Below are positions 34,766 through 43,859 of a stretch of 64,000 nucleotides of DNA, in pieces (the stretch's first letter is position 1; the number at the start of each line of letters is the position of its first letter). Where the stretch lies: the NCBI GenBank assembly GCA_036405815.1, contig DASWWX010000053.1:62001-126000 (forward strand). The letters are read 5' to 3'. The notes under the pieces were generated by a model. It did no database searches. It saw only the letters and a program-made list of their open reading frames with translations, and was not told the DNA's origin. A program made the translations under genes and the position numbers. This DNA is from Solimonas sp036405815. Lineage in GTDB: Bacteria > Pseudomonadota > Gammaproteobacteria > Nevskiales > Nevskiaceae.

Positions 34766-35127
34766 TTACCGTAACCCGAGGGGTTTTTCCCAACGACGAC
34801 CAATACTGGCGGATTGAGTGGGTAGGTTGCATGTTCAGAAACCCCAAGGTTCCGACGGAGTCTCTGGTTGGGGTTTCGGTCGTGCCGCTCATATCGGTGA
34901 TGGACGACGACAATCCGACTGCGCTAGAGGCCCTTAATACCGATTTGAGTCAGCGAAGAATGCTCAGGGTAGGCGTGGGGATTGCTCCCAGCCTCGTCGT
35001 AGGATCCATCTGGCGGCGCCACAGGAGGCTCTCGATCGTGCCGTACGAGCTCAGAGAGTTCGAGGTCGATCTTGCCGCCATGCAAGGCGCAGCTCGCCGC
35101 AATTGCGGCGGTAAGGGCAATGGGTAA
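34762..35127 (+). pseudogene. Truncated TnsE-like gene (N-terminal third only)
   Basis: From the GTG that overlaps the DUF6527 stop, the 121 codons read VFPNDDQYWRIEWVG, then DDDNPTALEALNTD and PSLVVGSIWRRHRRL. They align without gaps with residues 1-110 of the 607-codon TnsE-like protein at 44584-46404, including the same GTG start. Similarity stops after about codon 110 (VDLAAMQGAARR) and a stop follows. It is therefore a fragment of a second TnsE-like gene, left by a deletion or by recombination between related elements. Because it is still translationally coupled to the Bub operon, a stable short product is conceivable. Confidence 0.75.
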
Positions 35128-35231
35128 ACGAGAGGTGCAAGCCAGGCTGGAAGCGATTGCCGCGGCGGCTTAGCCGGGGAAGCTTTTCATCCGAGGGGAA
35201 CTCGCTGACCAGACAGGCCACTGGGGTCAGA

Positions 35232-35342
35232 TGGTGCCCGAGGCCGGATTCGAACCGGCAACCTGTCGCTAATCTGGCGAAGCCGTCCCAATGGGACGGA
35301 TCGGCTTATAAGGCCGCTGCTCTACCGTTGAGCTACCCGGGC
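35232..35342 (-). tRNA. tRNA-Ile(TAT)-like gene with an unusually long variable region
   Basis: The minus strand folds as a cloverleaf. The acceptor is GCCCGGG/CTCGGGC (7 bp, one G-T pair), the D-arm GCTC-AACGGTA-GAGC and the anticodon arm GCGGC-CTTATAA-GCCGA (first pair G-A mismatched), with anticodon TAT. The T-arm is GCCGG-TTCGAAT-CCGGC, followed by a discriminator A and encoded CCA, 111 nt in all. The variable region is 41 nt instead of 4-5 (class I) or about 10-24 (class II). It contains two hairpins, CCGTCCC-ATT-GGGACGG and TCGC-CAGATTA-GCGA. Isoleucine tRNAs are class I, so this is abnormal: a tRNA with an inserted element, a pseudo-tRNA or a specialised cargo tRNA. Confidence 0.8.
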
Positions 35343-35560
35343 GCGCGTGTCCGCGGCACCGGGTATGAGGAAGTGAGAGTGGCAGTAGCTCATCTGCTCA
35401 CTGTGAGCGACCCCGCTCGACGTTGTCAATTAAAGACGATGAATCGCGGATCGGCTAGATAGCTCTGTTCGTTCGGACAGCCTGAGCTGGCAATGGCGAT
35501 AGCTGCTATTGCTTATCTTCCGAGTGCGGCGATGCCACGTAAGTCCGCCAAGCAAGTCGG
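35343..35560. promoter_or_regulatory. Region upstream of the tRNA-like gene with a LexA-like box
   Basis: CTGTTCGTTCGGACAG at 35465-35480 fits the gammaproteobacterial SOS box CTGT-N8-ACAG. It lies 123 bp upstream of the tRNA-like 5' end and about 80 bp beyond the stop of the membrane-protein gene. A TTGACA reads on the minus strand at 35429-35424, but the -10 position (TCACAG) is poor. No protein gene is visible here. Confidence 0.5.
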
Positions 35561-36448
35561 TTAGCCTTGTGGCACAGCCGGGCCCGAGTCACCCTGGGTT
35601 GACCCCGGATTCGGCTTCTCGTCCTCGTCACCATTGCCTGGCACGATCTCCGTTTCGATGATCGGCTTGACCGGCACCCTCAAGTCCTCGGGCTGCAGCG
35701 TGTAGACGTGAATCAGGAACAGGTAGAAGAACGCCAGTGACATTCCCAGTACCGCAAGACCCATGACCTGCGTGCGCAACCGAAGTCCGGTGGCCGCCGA
35801 GATATCGAGCTCGATCACCGCTGGCAGCGCCGGCGTGCTGTCCCCGCTGGCGCTAGGCGGCGTTGTGTCACCTGGCACAGTGGGCGTGGGCGTCCCGATG
35901 TCAGGCGTAGCCTTCGGCACCGCGACCAGCGGCGTACGTGCGGCCACCGCGAACTGCCAGACGCTAAGCGCGACACCGGTAAAAACGATCACCACCACGA
36001 CCATCAGCAGCGGCCCCTTCATCGCATGCTGGTTGTATAGCGCGCTCTTTCGAATCTGCACGTCGTTATAAGCGGATCTGAGCTCCAGTTCCTGCAGCGC
36101 TTGGAAGTGAGCGACCCTCGACTTGTAGATCGCTTGATTCGCCTGTTCCGCTACGTAGTCGGTGCGCCCCGCCTCGAGGTCCTTTAAGACCTGCATTCGG
36201 ATGGCATACCCGGCGACAGCATCTCTCGAGATTTCGCCTTTCTCCGCCGGTAGCGGCTCCGGCCAGATTTTGGTCTCAAGCTTGGGAACAGCCGCGCCAT
36301 CATCGTCGACCCTACCGATGTTGGTGATGGGCTCGAAGAGCACCCAGCAGAATACGAGCAGGATCGCCAGGCCGAGAAACAGCAGCGCGTACTTAGTGCG
36401 ATCGCTCATCCACAGGGCGTGCGCACTGGCCGTCAGATCCTGGCTCAT
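35561..36448 (-). CDS. Membrane protein, last gene of hydrolase operon
   Basis: The start chosen is the ATG at 36448 (MSQDLTASAHAL), which overlaps the upstream stop, rather than the frame start at 36490. The 295-residue protein has three membrane helices (LLFLGLAILLVFCWVLF; LLMVVVVIVFTGVALSVWQF; VMGLAVLGMSLAFFYLFLI). A charged soluble loop of about 95 residues lies between the first two, and a Pro/Thr-rich linker between the second and third. No family recognised. It is probably an inner-membrane anchor or immunity-like partner for the secreted proteins of the same operon. Confidence 0.75.
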   Translation of the reverse strand: MSQDLTASAHALWMSDRTKYALLFLGLAILLVFCWVLFEPITNIGRVDDDGAAVPKLETKIWPEPLPAEKGEISRDAVAGYAIRMQVLKDLEAGRTDYVAEQANQAIYKSRVAHFQALQELELRSAYNDVQIRKSALYNQHAMKGPLLMVVVVIVFTGVALSVWQFAVAARTPLVAVPKATPDIGTPTPTVPGDTTPPSASGDSTPALPAVIELDISAATGLRLRTQVMGLAVLGMSLAFFYLFLIHVYTLQPEDLRVPVKPIIETEIVPGNGDEDEKPNPGSTQGDSGPAVPQG

Positions 36449-36747
36449 ACGCCACTCCCCAGCGTGCCTGCCGCCGGCCAAGTCCGGCACTCCCCCAACG
36501 CGCAGTACTGATCATTAGAGCACCCAGGGGAGCAGCCACCGCTCGAGCCGGGCCTCGGAATGCTGGGAATCGTCGGGGAAGGAAGCGGCCTGGGAGTGAC
36601 GCCGGCTTGAGCATCCATCGCGCTTTTGAAGTCGTAGTGGTAGCCCACTACCGGACCCGTCGGCGCCTCGGGTTCACTCCTCGCCCCAACCGCACCAGAC
36701 ACCATCGCCAACACAAGCGCAACCGTAGCGCACAGTAGACGCACCAT
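36445..36747 (-). CDS. Small secreted Cys-rich protein
   Basis: The start at 36747 follows a strong AGGGGAGGGG site. The 100-residue product begins with a signal peptide (VRLLCATVALVLAMVSGAVG). After a Pro-rich stretch, a short cysteine cluster (GGCSPGCSNDQYCALGEC) resembles small disulfide knots seen in some exported bacterial proteins. No enzymatic motif. It is co-translated with the membrane protein downstream (ATGA). Function unknown. Confidence 0.7.
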   Translation of the reverse strand: MVRLLCATVALVLAMVSGAVGARSEPEAPTGPVVGYHYDFKSAMDAQAGVTPRPLPSPTIPSIPRPGSSGGCSPGCSNDQYCALGECRTWPAAGTLGSGV

Positions 36748-36839
36748 TTCCCCTCCCCTTAGGACCGAAGTGGTGAGCATGGTCCCAAATTGATGCTATG
36801 CCTTATGGGGGGCATGCCCACGGGATTTCCGACGAACGG

Positions 36840-38066
36840 CTAGTCCAACCACCCCTTGGCCGTCTGGAAGCGATCCCGCCACTTGCCCCCTCGCTCAGTC
36901 CCCATCTCTAGCAGCGCGGCGCTGATCACGACGCCGGTCTCGCCATCGCGGTGGGTCAGGCCGAGGCTGAGGGTGTTGTTGACGTGGAACTGGAGCAGCG
37001 GGCGCACCGAGTGCGCACCGTCGCGATCAGCGTAGAGGATGCCCAAGGAAAAGCCCCTTGCGCCTCGGATACCGCCGGTCTGTTGGTCATACGACCATCC
37101 GTTGTAGCCGATGACCTCCAGGTGCACGGCGGGCTTGAAGCGATCGCTGCTGTTATCAGCGCCGGGCACGTACTCGAGCGACACGCCGGGGTGGGCAAAA
37201 ATGATCTGGCTCGATGGCGGCTTCGGAAAGCCCTCTACGCGAGTCTTGCCACGGTTCCAGAAGTAACCGTTTATCCAGTACTCAAAGATCGTCTGGGATC
37301 GGGCATCGTTGAAATAGGCGTCCCACATCGCATCGAGCCGCGCCATCTCGGGCGCGATGGCCTTGAGTTGAATCGGCGTCAGGCCCTGCATCACGATCCA
37401 GCGCGAGAGCTGCGCAACGCGATGGAAATTAGCCATGTATGCGACCGCCTCGCGACACGCCTGGCTGGATCCCTCGGCACACGGCCCCGCGAGGACGTTG
37501 CGGAGATCGACCTGGTGCGCACCATCGACGAGTTGTTCCAGTAGATACGCCGGATTGTCTTCGGTGAATGCCGGGGCATAGCTGTTCGCTTCGCGCAGCC
37601 TGTCGATCGACCCAGCCCTGCTGTCGCGCCCAGGCTCAACCTTCACCAGCGCGTCCATGTTGTCGGACAGCGCATCGAGCGCTGCCAGCAGGTCCGTATG
37701 GGCCTTTCGCAGCGCCTGCATCGCCGGCGGAGACTGATCCGATAGCGCGCCCCGGACGCGACGCACCGCATCGCGCAACGTGGCAGCCGACACCTCAGGC
37801 GGGGAGGGCTTGGGAGGGTCAGCGGGCTTCCTGCTCGACTCCTCGGGGAACTGCTGGAGAATCGCCACAGTGACAGAGTGCTTGTCGCAACGCCCGCCAA
37901 GGTGATTGCCTGTCGATGCATCGACGATGGATTCGGCGTCGACGATGGCCGGAGCAGCACCACAGGGTTTCTGCGCCGCCAGCACCGTCGTCGCAGCGCA
38001 AGCCAGCGACATGGCGAGCAGCGCGCGCATCGCATTGCGAAGCACCCAGATATGCACTTTGCTCAT
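36840..38066 (-). CDS. Secreted hypothetical protein
   Basis: A 408-residue protein with a signal peptide (AMRALLAMSLACAATTVLA) and a good site (GGGGGATCTGATC, then ATG). The mature part starts with a Cys-containing segment, then helices (AATLRDAVRRVRGALSD), and ends in a beta-rich domain with repeated strand patterns (VSLEYVPGADNSSDRFKPAV, HLEVIGYNGWSYD, RGFSLGILYADRDG, TLSLGLTHRDGETGVVIS). The C-terminal part looks like a small outer-membrane-like or lipocalin-like barrel. No named family. It lies 2 bp downstream of the hydrolase gene, so it belongs to the same operon. Confidence 0.72.
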   Translation of the reverse strand: MSKVHIWVLRNAMRALLAMSLACAATTVLAAQKPCGAAPAIVDAESIVDASTGNHLGGRCDKHSVTVAILQQFPEESSRKPADPPKPSPPEVSAATLRDAVRRVRGALSDQSPPAMQALRKAHTDLLAALDALSDNMDALVKVEPGRDSRAGSIDRLREANSYAPAFTEDNPAYLLEQLVDGAHQVDLRNVLAGPCAEGSSQACREAVAYMANFHRVAQLSRWIVMQGLTPIQLKAIAPEMARLDAMWDAYFNDARSQTIFEYWINGYFWNRGKTRVEGFPKPPSSQIIFAHPGVSLEYVPGADNSSDRFKPAVHLEVIGYNGWSYDQQTGGIRGARGFSLGILYADRDGAHSVRPLLQFHVNNTLSLGLTHRDGETGVVISAALLEMGTERGGKWRDRFQTAKGWLD

Positions 38067-38068
38067 GA

Positions 38069-39148
38069 TCAGATCCCCCTCAAGTACTTGATCAGCCGTT
38101 TGATCCAGACCTGGAAATCGCCGACCCGACCCATGTCGTCGAACTTCAGCGCCTGCTCAATGCGCGTGCGAATCTGCTCCCTGCTCTCGGCCTCGTGCGC
38201 CTTGATGAGGTCGTTCTCCTTCTCAACCGACACCGCCTTGCGACCGCCGAGCATGCGAAACAGCGGCACGTAGAAGCGCGGGTCTTGGGCGAAATGCGTG
38301 ATGGCATGTAGGTTCTCGTCTAGCACCACCTTGAGCGCGACGTCGACGTACGGCTTCATGCTGCCCGCCGGGGTGCTGGCGTCCTCAAGTCGGCCAGGCC
38401 AATGCGGGGAGGGGGAGAACGGCTTCGGCATCGACACCGGATCAAGACGATGGGTCACGTTGAGGTAGTAGCGTGACATCCGACCCTCGGTGGTTCGTCC
38501 CGGCCAGACGTTCGATTGGTAGACGTCCCACGGCCATTTTCCCGGATACTGCTTCGAGTCGCCCTTTTTTTCGAGGAGTGCGCAGCAGTTGGCTAGCATG
38601 CAGATCACGTGAGGCCTGATAGCGCTAGGCAGCGCCCCGCCGATGGCTTCCCAATGGTTGATCGAGGCCCCTTGCAAGACGTCGTGAACGACGGATGTCC
38701 CCATCGAATGGCCGATGATAGACCACTCCGGAAGCGGGCCTTTGATCAGATGTTGGAGCAACTTGTTGTACACGGTGACGCAGACACGGGCCCGAACCAT
38801 CGGCACCGTGTAGTAGAGCAGCAGGTCCAGAGCGTGGGTATTGACGAAGCTGTTCTTCTCGGTCGATTCCCAGACCTTGAGCAGCGGGCCGATCAGCTCG
38901 TCGGGCGCTTCGAGACCGCCGAGGGCGGCGGTCACCGCTTCACGATCTTCCTTCCAGCGCCTGCGGATGTCCTCGAAGACGGCGTCGTAGGAGAGCGGGA
39001 CCACCTCGAATGCACCTTCGGACCGTTCGATGTCCGTGCAGGTGTCGATGGCGTCCCACTGCTTCGCCAGTAACTCGGCGAACTCGTCGCTCCACCCTTC
39101 AGCGTGCTCGCCAATACCATGCACCACGAAAAGCACTTGCTTTCTCAT
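38069..39148 (-). CDS. Alpha/beta-hydrolase (lipase-like)
   Basis: The start at 39148 is preferred over 39166 because it follows GAGGGGGAC. The 359-residue enzyme opens with the oxyanion-loop motif VLFVVHGIGEHAEGW and has the nucleophile elbow GHSMG (Ser148). A downstream acidic residue and His (HAITHF) could complete the triad. No signal peptide, so it acts in the cytosol or is exported otherwise. Hydrolases of this HGIGEH type include triacylglycerol- or phospholipid-directed enzymes. It leads a four-gene operon with two secreted proteins and one membrane protein, divergent from the second RHS gene. Confidence 0.82.
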   Translation of the reverse strand: MRKQVLFVVHGIGEHAEGWSDEFAELLAKQWDAIDTCTDIERSEGAFEVVPLSYDAVFEDIRRRWKEDREAVTAALGGLEAPDELIGPLLKVWESTEKNSFVNTHALDLLLYYTVPMVRARVCVTVYNKLLQHLIKGPLPEWSIIGHSMGTSVVHDVLQGASINHWEAIGGALPSAIRPHVICMLANCCALLEKKGDSKQYPGKWPWDVYQSNVWPGRTTEGRMSRYYLNVTHRLDPVSMPKPFSPSPHWPGRLEDASTPAGSMKPYVDVALKVVLDENLHAITHFAQDPRFYVPLFRMLGGRKAVSVEKENDLIKAHEAESREQIRTRIEQALKFDDMGRVGDFQVWIKRLIKYLRGI

Positions 39149-39527
39149 GTCCCCCTCCCGTTGCATGTTGACTGCGTTATTTCGCTACTGGCGCCCCATG
39201 GTCTGCTCTCAAACTTAACTACTACGGACGGACGTCGCCTAGCTCTTCCGCCCACTTTCACATTTTGCGAGTACGAGCCCGTTAGAGTTCAACATGCGCT
39301 TCTGCGGGGTCTTATTTGCCGGCTTGAAGCTTAAGAAGGTATCCGGCATTACTGCAAGAGACGCACAACCCAACACTGTCACTTTGTGCAGCGGAAGAAC
39401 ACCTGTCCGAACGGACAGGTTCGATGATCGCCCAGATGTGGCATCTTTCTGAGCTGAGCTACATGCATTAACCACGCGTTAAGGCGCGCCGACGCAACTT
39501 GCCACCAGCGCCTCGAGGGAGACTCCA
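39149..39527. promoter_or_regulatory. Divergent control region with a perfect LexA-like palindrome
   Basis: ACCTGTCCG-AA-CGGACAGGT (39401-39420) is a perfect 9-bp inverted repeat containing CTGT-N8-ACAG, the canonical gammaproteobacterial SOS box. It lies 108 bp upstream of the second RHS gene and 253 bp from the hydrolase operon. No clear -35/-10 pair was found. The rest of the 379 bp shows no gene. Confidence 0.55.
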
Positions 39528-42500
39528 ATGAGCTTGACACTTAGAATTGGCTGCTGCTTTTCGGCGTTGATACTTTTGTCCATGAGCCTGCCAAGCCCCG
39601 CCGCTAATCAGGAGATGCTCGAGACCCTGATTCCGCAGCTTCCTGAAACGGATACCGGGACAGTGCAGCTGCCTCCAATAGTCGTGCAGGGATCACTGTC
39701 GGATTCGTACCGCCTCTCGATCAGGCGCACGTTCTCTCCACCGTCAGGCCCTTCGGTCGTGGCAGCGGTGCGGGCCATCGGGGCCGAGATGGCTGAGTCT
39801 CTGAGCGGCGGTGGCTTTGCTGAACGGCGCCCGGACGCGGGTCAGGAAGGCGTTGCTGGTTGCTCTATTGACACCCCCCAGACATCCGGCCCCGTCGATC
39901 TCGCCACCGGAACGAAAGCACTTCATGAAACCGACTTCTCTATGCCTGAAGAGGCCGGCTTGATAGTTCATCGCAAGTACCACAGCCTTTGGCAAGATCG
40001 TGGCGTTTTCGGAAATGGCTGGGTCTCATCTTTCGATAAGAAACTTAGCTTTCGTTATGACAGGTTGTCTGATGGCCAAGAGCAGTACTGCAATCCATTG
40101 CCGGCACAATCGCTGCCAGCAGGGTGTGCTTCACTTGCAACCGGCACCATAAAGACGGTCTATGTGCATTCGACCGACGGTGCACGCTATGCATTCAGCA
40201 AGCACGCGACTACTCCTGGTCTTTTCATTGATAGCAAGCCATCGACTGCGTCGACTCTTCAGAAGATGTCCGATGGTTCATGGTTGCTAAAGGAGGAGCT
40301 TGGCGATGTCGACACGTTCAATGCTGATGGCTTTTGGACTTCTAGCAAAAACGTATTCGGCATTGGGTGGACGTTAATCTACGAAGCAACGAATCAACTC
40401 AAGACAGTTACACACACCACGGGCCGCCAGCTTCAGTTCACGTGGATGAGCGTCTCCGCACTGCCTCCGCCGGCTAACAAGCGCGTTCAACGGGTTACAG
40501 ATCCAGCTGGAAATCATTACAGCTACGTCTACAACATCGGCGGATATCTTCAGAATGTGACCTATCCAGGCGCCTTCGGACAGTCAAAGACTTACAACTA
40601 CAGTGGAACCAATGTTGCGGGCATCTCTTACAACGTGATGCCCTATACCGGAACCAGCGTGGCTTACAAAACATTCACGTACCACCCCGATGGGCGCGTC
40701 AAGGAAAGTGGCTATGCAGACGGCAGCGAGAAGCTGACTTTCGCTTATAGCTCCAGCGGCCCCTCGAACAATCTGACCTATCACACGCAGGTCACGAATA
40801 CCGCTGGTATGGTTACACGCTACGACTTCAAGCAGATCGCCGGCGGCAACAGAAGACTGGTCAAAACAACACGCTCCGGAATCACTAACTGTCCTACGCA
40901 GTATCAGGACATCGTGCACGACCCCGTAACGGGCTTTCCCACTGAGCTGATCGACTGGAACGGAAACAAGACCGTCAATGAGTACGACGGCGAAGGCCGC
41001 GTCACCAAGCGCACAAGGGGTATCAACGCGGCATTCCCCGGCAAGTCTCGCATTGAGCTGATGGAGTGGGACTCGCTCGTGAAGGACCGCATGACCAGGC
41101 TTCGGACCTATGGCGCCACCCTTTCCGATCCGATCGACGAAACCCTCTTTGAGTACTACGCTACAGGGACAGCCGCGGCCGGTCGCCTGAAGTCGATCAA
41201 GCGGTACAACCGCGCCAGCACCGGCATCGCTGGGCAGCTACTCGAAACCACTTACGCCTACACGTTTCATGGCAACGGGATGGTGAGTTCGCTCCGAGTC
41301 GACGGCCCGCTATCCGGCTCGGGCGACAGTGTGATCAGTCAGTACAACAGCTTTGGCGACCTCATCTCGGTTCAAGAAGGCGATCTTCCTGCGGCCCAGA
41401 ATGCGTACGAGAAGATCACCACCTACGGCAATCACACCGCCTTGGGTCAGCCACAGCAGATCACGACGCCGAACGGCCATGCTGTAGCGCTGACATACGA
41501 TCCGCGTATGCGCCCGGCTAGCATTCAGCAGACGCTGGATGGTCAATCGACCACCAGGGCGTTTACATACGATCACTACAGCAATGTGATCTCGACAACC
41601 GAGAACGGAACCGTTATTGATCAGCGCACCTACAACCAGGTGGGGCGACTACGGACGATCAAGCCGACTGCGACGGCAAACTATTGGAAAGAGTACGCGT
41701 ATGACTCTGGGGGCAACCTGGCATTCAACATGGTCTATCAGACCGTTATGGGGACCACCAACGTTAAGTTCCAGGAAGTTCTCCTCTACGACCAAGCTGA
41801 TCGCCTGAGGCAGATCGATGGCGCGCAGTATCAGGCCACCAGCTATACGTATGACGGCAATAGCAATAGAACATCAGTCAAGGACGCTCTGAACCGAACG
41901 ACCTATTTCGAATACAGCAACTTCAACGAGCTACTGAAGACGACGGATCCCCTGAGCAGGATTGCGCTATACGAGTATGACAGCGGGGGGCGGCTCGCCG
42001 CGGTGACCGACCCGAGAAATCTTCGGACCGACTACTACTACGATGGCCTGGGGCTTTTGCAGAGCCAAAGCTCACCCGACACTGGGGTGACGACCTACTC
42101 GTATCAGGCAGCTACTGCCGGTTTGGTGACGACCATGACGCGCGCCAACGGCGCGAACACCTTCTACGAGTACGACACGCTCGGGCGCTTGAAGAAGGTG
42201 ACGGCGGGCACTCTGATTCGTAACTACACCTACGACACCTGCACGAATGGTAAGGGCATGTTGTGCAGTGCCAGCGAAGGGACGACGACTACTCAGTACA
42301 CCTACACGCCCTCGGGAAAGCTGGCGAGCCAGGCCGAGACCATCGCCGGGACGACTTACACCACATCCTGGCTGTACGACTTCCGAGACCGCCCCCGAAC
42401 GATCACCTATCCCGGTGGCAATCAGGTCCGATACGAGTACGACACATTGGATCGCGTGACGGCGGTAAAGAGCGTCATTGGTGGAACTGTGCAGAACGTT

Positions 42501-43859
42501 CTGACATCGGTTGGCTATGAGCCCTACGGCCCGCGCCGCTCCTTGAACTACGGCAATGCGACCGTGCAGAGCGCAACCTTCGATACGAGTTACCGCTTAA
42601 CCGGCTTGTCGATCACCAGCCTGCAGAATCTGACCTATACCCACAATACCGTCGACGATCTCACAAAGATCACGAACGGCATCAATAACTCGCTGACGCA
42701 GACCTATACGTACGATGCGGCTCATCGACTGACTGGCGTGACGGCGGGCGCCGGGAATCAGAGCTGGACCTACGATGCTGCTGATAACCGGCTTGCCCAT
42801 GTCTGGGGCGGTGCTACGGATACCTACGTACCCGCGTCAACGAGTAATCGACTCCCATCCATTACCGGCACCCGAGCCAAATCGTTCGCGCACGACACTC
42901 TTGGCAATATCACTAGCCGAACGAGCGGCGGTGCCACGGTGAACTTCACGCCCGATACTTTCAACAGGCTACAGACATACACGGCGACAGGGGGATCGAC
43001 GAACTACTCCTATAACGCCAGAAGCATGCGTGTAAGAAAAGCCGGAGCGAGCGGTAACATCAACTACGTACATGCTCCAGACGGGCAACTGCTCGGAGAA
43101 ACGTCGCCGGGTGGAACGTCTATGGATGTTCAGTACATCTGGCTCTATGGAAGCCCCGTTGGCGTGATCCGCAGCGGTGCCTTGCACTACGTCGCCAATG
43201 ACCATATCGGCCGACCCGACGTCATCACAAATTCGGCGAAGGCAGTTCAGTGGCGAGCCAACAACTTTTCATTTGATCGGACAGTGGCCGCCGGTGCGGC
43301 ATTTTCTTTCAACGTTGGCTTCCCGGGGCAGTACTACGACTCCGAGTCTAGCGCTTGGTATAACTGGAATCGATACTACGATTCAAGCATTGGGCGCTAT
43401 GTGCAAAGCGATCCAATCGGAATATCGGGCGGATTGAACACCTACGCCTATGCAATGGGAAATCCGATCTCTCTGATCGATCCGTTAGGGCTTGAATGTA
43501 CATGCAGCAAATCTACGACCGACAACTTTGTCGACAGCTACGTAGAGAACAGAAATGCAACGAAGGCGGCTTTGGGCAGCTTCGGAGGAAAAGCCATGCT
43601 AATGGCTTCGGGGGTGATAATTGGGAAAAGCAACGCAATTGCTAACGTTACCGGAGGAATTACAGCGATGCAGGCACTGAGGTCACTCCCGGGCGGTGTG
43701 CCTTTCTACACAGGCGCGACCGGGACCATTTATGCAGGAGCAGTCAATGTGTTAATAGGAAGTGCTATTACAGTTGTGGGCACGGAGATTGGCATATCGG
43801 CAGGATCTGTTGCGGTAGCTGCTGGTGACGCTCTCGCCAATGCGATCGGATGCAGATGA
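39528..43859 (+). CDS. Second secreted RHS/YD-repeat protein
   Basis: A 1443-residue protein with a signal peptide (LRIGCCFSALILLSMSLPSPAA) and a site GAGGGAGA before the ATG. An N-terminal DUF6531-like segment (TDFSMPEEAGLIVHRKYHSL) is followed by some 35 YD-type repeats (YDALGR/YDGLG-like) and the core end DPIGISGGLNTYAYAMGNPI, then DPLGLEC near residue 1320. The tip is only about 120 residues, Gly/Ala/Val-rich and hydrophobic (LMASGVIIGKSNAIANVTGG; VNVLIGSAITVVGTEIGISA), suggesting a membrane-active or pore-like domain. Unlike the RHS protein at 17226-20840 it has no SpvB partner and no secretion genes beside it. Confidence 0.9.
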   Translation: MSLTLRIGCCFSALILLSMSLPSPAANQEMLETLIPQLPETDTGTVQLPPIVVQGSLSDSYRLSIRRTFSPPSGPSVVAAVRAIGAEMAESLSGGGFAERRPDAGQEGVAGCSIDTPQTSGPVDLATGTKALHETDFSMPEEAGLIVHRKYHSLWQDRGVFGNGWVSSFDKKLSFRYDRLSDGQEQYCNPLPAQSLPAGCASLATGTIKTVYVHSTDGARYAFSKHATTPGLFIDSKPSTASTLQKMSDGSWLLKEELGDVDTFNADGFWTSSKNVFGIGWTLIYEATNQLKTVTHTTGRQLQFTWMSVSALPPPANKRVQRVTDPAGNHYSYVYNIGGYLQNVTYPGAFGQSKTYNYSGTNVAGISYNVMPYTGTSVAYKTFTYHPDGRVKESGYADGSEKLTFAYSSSGPSNNLTYHTQVTNTAGMVTRYDFKQIAGGNRRLVKTTRSGITNCPTQYQDIVHDPVTGFPTELIDWNGNKTVNEYDGEGRVTKRTRGINAAFPGKSRIELMEWDSLVKDRMTRLRTYGATLSDPIDETLFEYYATGTAAAGRLKSIKRYNRASTGIAGQLLETTYAYTFHGNGMVSSLRVDGPLSGSGDSVISQYNSFGDLISVQEGDLPAAQNAYEKITTYGNHTALGQPQQITTPNGHAVALTYDPRMRPASIQQTLDGQSTTRAFTYDHYSNVISTTENGTVIDQRTYNQVGRLRTIKPTATANYWKEYAYDSGGNLAFNMVYQTVMGTTNVKFQEVLLYDQADRLRQIDGAQYQATSYTYDGNSNRTSVKDALNRTTYFEYSNFNELLKTTDPLSRIALYEYDSGGRLAAVTDPRNLRTDYYYDGLGLLQSQSSPDTGVTTYSYQAATAGLVTTMTRANGANTFYEYDTLGRLKKVTAGTLIRNYTYDTCTNGKGMLCSASEGTTTTQYTYTPSGKLASQAETIAGTTYTTSWLYDFRDRPRTITYPGGNQVRYEYDTLDRVTAVKSVIGGTVQNVLTSVGYEPYGPRRSLNYGNATVQSATFDTSYRLTGLSITSLQNLTYTHNTVDDLTKITNGINNSLTQTYTYDAAHRLTGVTAGAGNQSWTYDAADNRLAHVWGGATDTYVPASTSNRLPSITGTRAKSFAHDTLGNITSRTSGGATVNFTPDTFNRLQTYTATGGSTNYSYNARSMRVRKAGASGNINYVHAPDGQLLGETSPGGTSMDVQYIWLYGSPVGVIRSGALHYVANDHIGRPDVITNSAKAVQWRANNFSFDRTVAAGAAFSFNVGFPGQYYDSESSAWYNWNRYYDSSIGRYVQSDPIGISGGLNTYAYAMGNPISLIDPLGLECTCSKSTTDNFVDSYVENRNATKAALGSFGGKAMLMASGVIIGKSNAIANVTGGITAMQALRSLPGGVPFYTGATGTIYAGAVNVLIGSAITVVGTEIGISAGSVAVAAGDALANAIGCR

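Noticed and set aside
35232..35342. Class II leucine or serine tRNA
   Set aside because: The 7-nt anticodon loop CTTATAA puts TAT at positions 34-36, and the variable region forms two hairpins, not one arm.
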